Positions 6,477 to 13,487 of a DNA stretch of 35,495 nucleotides are shown one piece after another. The notes below the pieces were generated by a model, which did no database searches, was not told the DNA's origin, and saw nothing but the letters and a program-made list of their open reading frames with translations. The stretch's first letter is position 1, and each line of letters begins with the position of its first letter. The DNA is taken from positions 1 to 35,495 of the forward strand of contig JAEWAU010000122.1 in NCBI GenBank assembly GCA_023391535.1. The letters run 5' to 3'. The stretch is from Bacillota bacterium. GTDB taxonomy: Bacteria > Bacillota > Clostridia > Oscillospirales > Ethanoligenentaceae. The position numbers and the translations under genes were made by a program.

Positions 6477-6941
6477 TCAGCGCGGCAGCAGGAAAAACAG
6501 GGCGGTGGTCACATCCGCCACGGCGGCAAGGCCGCACAGTACGGCGGCGACGGCCACGAGCCGCGGGCGGCTTGCCTCGGGGCAGCTGTCCGCGCGTGCC
6601 CGCACGCCCAGAAACGCCCCCGCGAGGGCCAGCGGCGAGCCCACGGGATTAAACAGGACGAACAGAATCAGCCCCCACACGATGCAGGGAACCGCCCCCG
6701 TCCTCCGGCGCCGCACGTAGGGCGCGAGCGCGACGCAGCCCCCCGCGCTTGTGTGCGCGGGCAGCGCGCACGGGCCGGGCTCCGGCTGCGGGCCGAACGT
6801 CGGTCGCGGGCCGGGCTTCGGTTGCGGGCCGGAAGCGGGGAAGAGCAGGATGGGCGGTACGAACGGCTGCCGCATGCCGCAGCCGGGGCAGGAAACAGCG
6901 CGGTCGTTGAGCGCCCGGCCGCAGCGCACGCAGTATTTCAA
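6477..6941 (-). CDS. Zinc-ribbon membrane protein of unknown function
   Basis: A 154-residue protein starting with a zinc ribbon: CVRC near residue 4 and CPGC near residue 19. A Pro/Gly-rich linker with repeated FGPQP/GPRP-like units follows, then two to three hydrophobic segments (WGLILFVLFNPVGSPLALAG and LVAVAAVLCGLAAVADVTTA). This plan matches the widespread zinc-ribbon/DUF4190-like membrane proteins, whose role is not established. The start is TTG at 6941, preceded by GGGAGG; the upstream ATG would add residues before the first cysteine without a ribosome site. Confidence 0.68.
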   Translation of the reverse strand: MKYCVRCGRALNDRAVSCPGCGMRQPFVPPILLFPASGPQPKPGPRPTFGPQPEPGPCALPAHTSAGGCVALAPYVRRRRTGAVPCIVWGLILFVLFNPVGSPLALAGAFLGVRARADSCPEASRPRLVAVAAVLCGLAAVADVTTALFFLLPR

Positions 6942-7019
6942 ATGGGCTTCCCTCCCGCGGAATCGATCATACTCTGTTTTTCCGGAGATCCGCATCAAAT
7001 GGCCGGAAACGGCGGGAAC

Positions 7020-7066
7020 AAAAAACGGGAGCGTCCGCCGCCCGGGCGAACGCTCCCGCCGTTGTT
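7020..7066 (-). terminator. Terminator of the EF-G-like gene
   Basis: Read on the minus strand, GGGAGCGT pairs with ACGCTCCC (with inner CGCC/GGCG pairing), followed by GTTTTTTG. It lies about 50 bp after the stop codon at 7116. Confidence 0.82.
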
Positions 7067-7115
7067 CCTATCATACCGCGCGGCGGGCCTTCCCGTCAAG
7101 CGGCGGTATAAGGCG

Positions 7116-9167
7116 TCAATCCGCTTCGCGCGCGGGCTGGTGCGCGACGGCCACCGCGCGCGCCACCTGGGGCGGAGCCTCCTCGTAGCGCACGAAGGAG
7201 AAGTGGAAACGGCCGCGCCCCTGTGCGATGGAGCGCAGCACGATGCTGAAATCGTGCATCTCGGCCACGGGCACCTCGGCTTCCACTATGCCGAGGTTCT
7301 TCTCGTGGCTCATGCCCAAAACGCGCCCGCGGCGCTTGTTCACCTCGCCGATGACGTCGCCCATGGCGCTTTCGGGCACTTCGGCCTTGAGCGCTCCCAC
7401 CGGTTCGAGCAGCACGGGGTTGGCCTGGGGCAGAGCGGCCTTATACGCGAGCGTCGCGGCGAGCTTGAAGGCCATTTCGGAGGAATCCACGGGATGGTAG
7501 GAGCCGTCGAGCAGCGTGGCCTTCAGGTTCACCACGGGGTAGCCCGCCAGCACGCCGTGCTGCACACAGTCGCGCAAGCCCTTTTCCACCGCAGGGAAAT
7601 AGTTTTTCGGCACCGATCCGCCGAAGACCTTTTCTTCAAAAACCATTTCCTCGCTCTCGCACGGCTCGAACTCCACCACCACGTGCCCGAACTGGCCGTG
7701 CCCGCCCGTCTGCTTCTTGTGCCGGCCTTCGGCCTTCACCTTTTTGCGGATCGTTTCCCGGTAGGGAACGCTCGGCACCGAGAGCAGCACGCCCACGCCG
7801 AATTTGGTCTTGAGTTTGGACATGGTGACATCGATGTGCTGTTCGCCCAGCCCCGAGATCACCTGCTGCTTGGTTTCGGGGTTCACCGCGAAGCGCAGGG
7901 TGGGGTCCTCCTCCATCAGCCGGTGAAGCCCGAGCGAGATCTTTTCATCGTCGCCCTTGCTCACGGGCGAAACGGCCATGGAAAGCGTAGGCTCCGGGAA
8001 TTCGATGCCGGGAAGCGTTACGACGCGCGCGGCGGCGCACAGGGTGTCGCCTGTCAGCGGGGAAGTCATCTTGGCCACGGCGCCGATATCCCCGGCTCCG
8101 ATCGCTTCGGCTTCCGTCTGCTTTTTGCCGCGCATGGTGTAGAGCTTGCCCAGCCGCTCCGCATGGCCCGTGCGCGCGTTCACCACCGTGGAATCGGCCA
8201 GCAGCTCGCCCGCGAACACGCGCAGGAACGAGAGCTTGCCCACATACGGGTCCGCCACCGTTTTGAACACGAAAGCGGCGAGCGGGTCCTTCGGCGAAAC
8301 GGCCGTTTCGGCGCCGTCCGCGTCCGCAGCTTTTACGGTCGTGTCCGCACCCGGGAAATAATGCGCGATGCCGTCGAGCAGTTCCGCTACGCCCGCGCCC
8401 GAAACGGCGCTTCCGCAGAACACCGGCGCGATCACGCCGTCGCGGATGCCGTTGTGGATGCCGGCCGCGAGCTCCTCGTGCGAAAAGGCTTCGCCGGAAA
8501 AATATTTATCGAAGAGCTTGTCGTCGGTTTCGGCCACGGCCTCGCTGATGGCGGCCACAAGGCCGTCCAGCCTATGGCCGGTGTCGGGCATCGGGACCTC
8601 GGCGGCTTTGCCTCCCTGGTAGGCGAAGGCTTTCATCTCCAGCAGGTTGATGAAGCAGCCGGGCTGCTCGCCGGCCGGCACCACCACGGGGCAGACGGCC
8701 GCGCCGAACGCAGCCTTGAGTTCCTCGAGCACCTTATAAAAATCGGCGGATTCCTCGTCGAGCTTGCCGACGAAAATCGCGCGCGGAATCCCGCGCTCGC
8801 AGACGTTTTCCCAGGCCTTTTCGGTGCCCACGGAAACGCCGGATTTGCCCGAAACCACCAGCACGGCCGCGTCCGCTGCGCGCAGGCCTTCGAGCATCTC
8901 GCCCTCAAAATCGGGCTGCCCCGGGGTGTCGATGACGTTTATCTTGCAATCCTTCCATTCGAGCGGAAGGATAGAGGCGAACACCGAAACCTTGCGTTTG
9001 ATCTCTTCAGGGTCAAAATCGCTGACGGTATTGCCCGATGCGACGCTGCCGAGCCTGTCGGATGCGCCCGCCGCGAAGAGCATCGCTTCCGCGAGAGTCG
9101 TCTTTCCGCTGGAGCCGTGCCCCAGAAGCGCGACATTCCGGATCTGATCTGCTGAAAACCGTTTCAT
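7116..9167 (-). CDS. Elongation factor G-like GTPase (EF-G paralogue)
   Basis: A 683-residue protein with the full EF-G plan: GTPase domain, domain II, and C-terminal domains III-V (GGHGQFGHVVVEFEP in domain IV, MGDVIGEVNKRRGRVLGM in domain V). The P-loop GHGSSGKTT (16-24) is intact. Two key positions differ from true EF-G: DTPGHVDF reads DTPGQPDF (80-87), replacing the catalytic His by Gln, and the guanine-recognition motif NKMD reads GKLD. Domain IV is therefore probably used for something other than, or slower than, normal translocation. Related EF-G-like proteins are known in many bacteria as second copies. Start at ATG 9167 with GGAAGG eight bases before; the upstream open frame is leader sequence. 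Confidence 0.9.
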   Translation of the reverse strand: MKRFSADQIRNVALLGHGSSGKTTLAEAMLFAAGASDRLGSVASGNTVSDFDPEEIKRKVSVFASILPLEWKDCKINVIDTPGQPDFEGEMLEGLRAADAAVLVVSGKSGVSVGTEKAWENVCERGIPRAIFVGKLDEESADFYKVLEELKAAFGAAVCPVVVPAGEQPGCFINLLEMKAFAYQGGKAAEVPMPDTGHRLDGLVAAISEAVAETDDKLFDKYFSGEAFSHEELAAGIHNGIRDGVIAPVFCGSAVSGAGVAELLDGIAHYFPGADTTVKAADADGAETAVSPKDPLAAFVFKTVADPYVGKLSFLRVFAGELLADSTVVNARTGHAERLGKLYTMRGKKQTEAEAIGAGDIGAVAKMTSPLTGDTLCAAARVVTLPGIEFPEPTLSMAVSPVSKGDDEKISLGLHRLMEEDPTLRFAVNPETKQQVISGLGEQHIDVTMSKLKTKFGVGVLLSVPSVPYRETIRKKVKAEGRHKKQTGGHGQFGHVVVEFEPCESEEMVFEEKVFGGSVPKNYFPAVEKGLRDCVQHGVLAGYPVVNLKATLLDGSYHPVDSSEMAFKLAATLAYKAALPQANPVLLEPVGALKAEVPESAMGDVIGEVNKRRGRVLGMSHEKNLGIVEAEVPVAEMHDFSIVLRSIAQGRGRFHFSFVRYEEAPPQVARAVAVAHQPAREAD

Positions 9168-9341
9168 CGTTGTGACCTTCCTTTCGCACGGGAAAAAGAG
9201 CACCCCGCAGCCCCGAGCCGAAGCTCCGGGCCGCAACTCGCAAGCGCCCCCTGCCTGAAGACCTGATTTTTCAGGCGCATGTCCCGTTGTTCCGTTGTTC
9301 CCCTGCGTCCTCGGCGCCTTCCGGCCTGCCGCCCGCAGATT
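9168..9341 (-). other. Long structured leader of the EF-G-like gene
   Basis: From the predicted promoter, about 170 nt are transcribed before the start codon. On the minus strand a strong hairpin GCGGCCCGGAGC-TTCG-GCTCGGGGCTGC is followed some 9 nt later by CTCTTTTTCC, and a GCCTGAA/TTCAGGC hairpin lies upstream. This may be an attenuator or just a stable leader; no known riboswitch was recognised. Confidence 0.4.
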
Positions 9342-9347
9342 ACTTAT

Positions 9348-9376
9348 AGTATATATGCCGCACATTCAATTTTCAA
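9348..9376 (-). promoter_or_regulatory. SigA-type promoter for the EF-G-like gene
   Basis: On the minus strand TTGAAA (9376-9371), 17-bp spacer, TATACT (9353-9348). Both boxes are close to consensus and lie in an AT-rich island. Confidence 0.72.
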
Positions 9377-9534
9377 TTGTTATTTGCCCATGTTCCATAG
9401 AAATATGTCCGATGACTGTTCTTATTTTAAGATAATTAGCTAAATACACAAAGTTATGTCTTGCAATTTATCCATATTATCCCGTATTTTCCCGTGCCGC
9501 GAAAAGGCGAAAAAGAGGGTAAAACGCGCGATGC

Positions 9535-9564
9535 TTGCCAAAAAACGGGGAAATGCGGTAGAAT
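9535..9564 (+). promoter_or_regulatory. SigA-type promoter for rmuC
   Basis: TTGCCA (9535-9540), 18-bp spacer, TAGAAT (9559-9564), about 110 bp before the rmuC start. The AT-rich stretch 9377-9534 before it holds no recognisable gene. Confidence 0.6.
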
Positions 9565-9675
9565 AACGGGTATGGGCCTGCAAAAGCGGGCCGGAAAAGC
9601 GGGAAAAAGCGCGGATGCCGGCGGCGTCCGCGCGCGCAGAATAATCGAAAACGGGGCAGAAAGAGGGGGAGCGGA

Positions 9676-11064
9676 ATGCCGTTTGATTCCATAGGGCCGC
9701 TCGTACTTTCGGGCGGCGCGTTCGTGTGTTCGCTGGTTACGCTGCTTGCGGTGCTTTCGCGCCGGAGCGGGGACGGGCACGACGTGCTTCGCCGCATGGA
9801 GGAGCTGCGGCGCGATATTCTGGACGATCTGCGGGATTCGCGGCAGGAAAGCCTGAGCGGCGCGCAGGGGAGCATCAAGGCGCTGGGCGGGCTGCTCGCG
9901 CAGGGGCAGGAGGCCGCCGCGGCGGCGCAGGATAAGCGTCTTGCCGAGCTGAACGCGCAAACGGCTTCGGGCCAGCGCACGCTGCAGAGCGCCGTGCTGG
10001 AGATGATGCGCCGCACCGACGCGCGTCTGGACGCGGACGCCGCGCAGACGGCCGAAAAACTCGAGGGCATCCGCGCCGCGGTGGAGGGCCGGCTTGCCGC
10101 CATCCAGACCGAAAGCAGCGGCAAGCTCGAGCAGATGCGCGCCACGGTGGACGAAAAGCTCGAAAAAACGCTTCAGGAGCGCATCGGGCAGTCGTTCCAG
10201 ATGGTGGGCGAGCGCCTCGAGCAGGTTTACAAGGGCCTGGGCGAGATGCAGAGCCTCGCCGCCGGTGTGGGCGACCTCAAAAAGGTGCTTTCGGGCGTGA
10301 AAACCCGCGGCGTGCTGGGCGAAGTGCAGCTCGGCGCCATTCTGGAGGAGATTCTGCCGCAGGAGCAGTATGCCACGAACGTGGCCACCAAGCGCGGCAG
10401 CTCCGGCGTGGTGGAATACGCGGTGCGCCTGCCCGGCAGCGGGGATGGAACCGTGTGGCTGCCCATCGACGCCAAATTCCCCGCGGATGCCTACGAACAG
10501 CTTGTAAACGCTTACGAGGCGGGGGACGCGGCCGCCGTCGAAGAAACCGGCGCGGCGCTGGACCGCCGCATCCGCTCGTTTGCGAAGGAAATCCGCGACA
10601 AATACATCGACCCGCCCGCCACCACGGATTTCGCGGTGCTGTTTCTGCCGTTCGAGGGGCTTTATGCGGAGGTGGCGCGCCGCGGGCTCATCGAACCGCT
10701 GCAGCGGGAATACCGCATCACCGTGGCGGGGCCGACGACGATGGCCGCGTTCCTCAACAGCCTCCAGATGGGCTTCCGCACCCTCGCCATCCAGAAGCGC
10801 TCGGGCGAGGTGTGGCGGATTCTGGGCGAGGTGAAAACGGAATTCGAGAAGTTTTCCGGCGCGCTCGACGCGGCGCAGCAGCGCATCGCGCAGGCGGGCA
10901 CGGAGCTCGATAAGCTCGTGGGCGTGCGCACCCGGCAGATCCAGCGCCGGCTCGCCTCCGTCACCGTGCTGCCCGAGGACCTTCTGGAAACCGGCTCGCC
11001 GCAGCAGCCGCAGCCGCCGCAGCCGCAGCTGCAGACGCCGGACGCCCCGCGCGGGGACGAGTAG
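9676..11064 (+). CDS. rmuC: RmuC-family DNA recombination protein
   Basis: A 462-residue protein with an N-terminal membrane segment (about residues 8-28), a long coiled coil (roughly 35-190, rich in Glu/Ala/Gln heptads) and the RmuC nuclease-like core: GVLGEVQLGAILEEILPQEQ, LPIDAKFPADAYEQL with the conserved DxK, YIDPPATTDFAVLFLPFEGL, and a GPTTMAAFLNSLQMGFRTLA motif. In E. coli RmuC limits rearrangement between short inverted repeats; the nuclease assignment is by fold. The C-terminal tail is low complexity, with alternating Pro/Gln encoded by CAG/CCG triplets at about 11000-11036. Good GGGGGAGCGG ribosome site before the ATG. It lies directly upstream of the topoisomerase genes but has its own promoter. 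Confidence 0.92.
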   Translation: MPFDSIGPLVLSGGAFVCSLVTLLAVLSRRSGDGHDVLRRMEELRRDILDDLRDSRQESLSGAQGSIKALGGLLAQGQEAAAAAQDKRLAELNAQTASGQRTLQSAVLEMMRRTDARLDADAAQTAEKLEGIRAAVEGRLAAIQTESSGKLEQMRATVDEKLEKTLQERIGQSFQMVGERLEQVYKGLGEMQSLAAGVGDLKKVLSGVKTRGVLGEVQLGAILEEILPQEQYATNVATKRGSSGVVEYAVRLPGSGDGTVWLPIDAKFPADAYEQLVNAYEAGDAAAVEETGAALDRRIRSFAKEIRDKYIDPPATTDFAVLFLPFEGLYAEVARRGLIEPLQREYRITVAGPTTMAAFLNSLQMGFRTLAIQKRSGEVWRILGEVKTEFEKFSGALDAAQQRIAQAGTELDKLVGVRTRQIQRRLASVTVLPEDLLETGSPQQPQPPQPQLQTPDAPRGDE

Positions 11065-11076
11065 GGCCGCGGACGC

Positions 11077-11106
11077 TTGACAGGCGCGGCGCGGTTGGGG
11101 TAGAGT
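11077..11106 (+). promoter_or_regulatory. SigA-type promoter for the topoisomerase genes
   Basis: Consensus TTGACA (11077-11082), 18-bp spacer, TAGAGT (11101-11106). The leader to the start codon at 11316 is about 200 nt and includes the near-palindrome ATACGATTTTCCG/AAAACCGTAT (about 11151-11173) and a 9-bp GCCCTTCCG/CGGAAGGGC hairpin. Confidence 0.68.
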
Positions 11107-11315
11107 AATGTTTGAAGAGCCGCGCGCCGCGGCGGCGCGGCGGAGGATGGATACGATTTTCCGAAAACCGTATTGGAAAAAACGGAAAAAACGACGGAAA
11201 GACTTCGTTTTTCCAGCCGGGGTTTTGCCCTTCCGAACCGGAAGGGCGGCGGAAGCCGGTTTTGCGAAACCGCGCCCGGCAGGCTTCCGGCTGGTTGCGA
11301 AAGGATGGCAAAAGC

Positions 11316-13310
11316 ATGGCACGAACACAGCGCGGCGTTTACGGCAACGAGAGCATCTCGTCGCTCAAGGGGGCCGACCGGGTGCGCAAGCGCCCCGGCG
11401 TCATTTTCGGCTCGGACGGCCTCGACGGCTGCGAGCATTCGATCTTCGAGATTCTCTCGAATTCCATCGACGAGGCGCGCGAGGGCTTCGGCGACCGTAT
11501 TCTCATCACGCGCTATATGGACCGCTCCGTGGAGGTGCAGGATTTCGGCCGCGGGATGCCGGTGGATTTCAATCCGCGCGAAAACCGCTTCAACTGGGAA
11601 CTGATTTTCTGCGAGCTGTACGCGGGCGGCAAATACAACACGCAGGAGGGGGAAAGCTACGAATATTCCCTCGGCCTCAACGGGCTGGGCGCCTGCGCCA
11701 CGCAGTACGCCTCCGAATATATGGACGTGGAGGTGCGGCGCGACGGCCTTTTGCACACGCTGCATTTCGAGCACGGCGAGAATATCGGCGGCCTGCAGAA
11801 AAAGGAGCTGCCCAAAGCGGAGCGCGGAAGCACCGGCACGCGCACGCGCTGGAAGCCGGATCTGCAGGTGTTCACGGATATCGACGTGCCGCTCGAGTAT
11901 TACGCGGATATCCTCAAGCGCCAGGCGGTGGTGAACGCGGGGCTTCTGTTCGTGCTGCGAAACGAAACGCCCTCCGGCTTTGAAACCACGGAGTTCCAGT
12001 ATAAAAACGGCATCCGCGACTACGTGGAGGAGCTGGCAAACGGCGGCGAGCTGACGCCCGTGCAGTACATGCAGGCGGAGCGGCGCGGGCGCGACCGCGA
12101 GGACAAGCCCGAATACAAGGTGAAGATGGAGGCGTCGTTCTGCTTCCACAACAGCGTGACGCTGCTCGAATACTACCACAATTCGAGCTGGCTCGAGCAC
12201 GGCGGCGCGCCCGAAAAGGCGGTGCGCAGCGCGTTCCTCTCGCAGGTGGACGCCTACCTGCGCCAGAACAATAAGTACAACAAAAACGAAAGCAAGATCA
12301 GCTTTCAGGATATTCAGGACTGCCTGCTGCTCGTCACGTCCTCGTTTTCCACTCGCACCTCCTACGAGAACCAGACGAAGAAATCCATCACAAACCGCTT
12401 TATTCAGGAGGCCATGACGGATTTCCTGCGCCATTCGCTCGAGGTCTATTTCATCGAGAACCCGGCGGACGCCGAAAAGGTCGCCGCGCAGGTGCTCGTG
12501 AACAAGCGCAGCCGCGAAAACGCCGAAAAGACGCGATTAAACCTCAAAAAGAAGCTCTCGGGCGGCATGGACCTTGCCAACCGCGTGCAGAAGTTCGTGG
12601 ATTGCCGCACGCGCGACATCGAACGCCGCGAGCTCTACATCGTGGAGGGCGATTCGGCTTTGGGCGCCTGCAAGCTCGGGCGCGACGCCGAGTTCCAGGC
12701 CATCATCCCCGTGCGCGGCAAAATCCTCAACTGCCTCAACGCCGATTTCGGCCGCATCTTCAAAAACGACATCATAACCGATATCGTCAAGGTGCTCGGC
12801 TGCGGCGTGGAGGTCAAAACCAAAGCCAACCGCGATTTGCAGAACTTCGACCTTTCGCAGCTGCGCTGGAACAAGATCGTCATCTGCACCGATGCGGACG
12901 TGGACGGCTTCCATATCCGCACACTCATCCTCACCATGCTCTACAAGCTGACCCCCACGCTCATCGAGCAGGGCTACGTCTACATCGCGGAATCGCCGCT
13001 GTTCGAAATCACCACCAAGGACAAAACCTATTTCGCCTATACCGAAAAGGAAAAGGCGGAGGTGATGGCGCAGCTCGCGGGCAAAAAGTTCACGGCGCAG
13101 CGTTCCAAGGGACTTGGTGAGAACGAGCCCGAAATGATGTGGGAAACCACCATGAACCCGAAAACCCGCCGCCTCATCCGCGTATCGCCGGACGACGCGT
13201 GCCGCACGGAGGAGACTTTCGAACTGTTTCTGGGCGATGATCTCGCGGGCCGCAAGGATTACATCGCCGAGAAAGGCTCCCTTTACCTCGACCAGGCGGA
13301 CGTGAGCTGA
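11316..13310 (+). CDS. parE: Type IIA DNA topoisomerase subunit B (ParE/GyrB family, divergent)
   Basis: A 664-residue ATPase subunit of a gyrase/topoisomerase IV. GHKL ATP-site motifs: EILSNSIDEA, DFGRGMPVD (normally DNGRGIPVD, Asn to Phe), GLNGLGAC, and QTKKSI carrying the transducer Lys. TOPRIM motifs: LYIVEGDSALGACKLGRD (normally EGDSAGGSA), the DADVDGFHIRTL metal site, and SKGLGENEPEMM. All catalytic residues I can check are present, but many flanking residues differ from housekeeping GyrB/ParE, so it is probably a separate Clostridia clade. Start ATG 11316 follows AAAGGA; the frame is open further upstream but that part is leader. The partner subunit follows 177 bp later. Confidence 0.87.
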   Translation: MARTQRGVYGNESISSLKGADRVRKRPGVIFGSDGLDGCEHSIFEILSNSIDEAREGFGDRILITRYMDRSVEVQDFGRGMPVDFNPRENRFNWELIFCELYAGGKYNTQEGESYEYSLGLNGLGACATQYASEYMDVEVRRDGLLHTLHFEHGENIGGLQKKELPKAERGSTGTRTRWKPDLQVFTDIDVPLEYYADILKRQAVVNAGLLFVLRNETPSGFETTEFQYKNGIRDYVEELANGGELTPVQYMQAERRGRDREDKPEYKVKMEASFCFHNSVTLLEYYHNSSWLEHGGAPEKAVRSAFLSQVDAYLRQNNKYNKNESKISFQDIQDCLLLVTSSFSTRTSYENQTKKSITNRFIQEAMTDFLRHSLEVYFIENPADAEKVAAQVLVNKRSRENAEKTRLNLKKKLSGGMDLANRVQKFVDCRTRDIERRELYIVEGDSALGACKLGRDAEFQAIIPVRGKILNCLNADFGRIFKNDIITDIVKVLGCGVEVKTKANRDLQNFDLSQLRWNKIVICTDADVDGFHIRTLILTMLYKLTPTLIEQGYVYIAESPLFEITTKDKTYFAYTEKEKAEVMAQLAGKKFTAQRSKGLGENEPEMMWETTMNPKTRRLIRVSPDDACRTEETFELFLGDDLAGRKDYIAEKGSLYLDQADVS

Positions 13311-13487
13311 AAAAGCCCGCGGAGCCGGGCGAGGTCCCGCGCAAAACGCCGTTTGAAGACCCGATATTCAAATATCCATTTTTTTGTAGGGCGCGTGCCA
13401 CAAAGCGGGGCATATTTATCAAGCGCGCCCAAAACAGCCTGTTTTTCTATTTCATAACGCTCTTTATTCTGTAACGGAAGTGATCGA
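13311..13487 (+). other. Hairpin-rich gap between the topoisomerase genes
   Basis: GATATT/AATATC precedes a seven-T run (about 13361-13388), then GGGCGCG/CGCGCCC encloses a GCC/GGC pairing (about 13389-13431). The first is a weak terminator candidate; together they could tune expression of the second subunit. No promoter was clear. Confidence 0.4.

Noticed and set aside
6444..9155. 903-residue open frame on the plus strand
   Set aside because: It is antisense to the EF-G-like gene, His/Arg/Gly-rich, has no ribosome site and no family resemblance; a typical shadow frame in GC-rich DNA.
11000..11036. CAG/CCG repeat as a functional repeat element
   Set aside because: It is an in-frame Pro/Gln-rich tail of RmuC and needs no further explanation.
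9454..11328. 624-residue open frame on the minus strand
   Set aside because: Antisense to rmuC, low-complexity Ala/Arg/Leu composition, no start signals.
10662..12434. 590-residue open frame on the minus strand
   Set aside because: Runs antisense across the end of rmuC and start of the parE-like gene; no domain or ribosome site.
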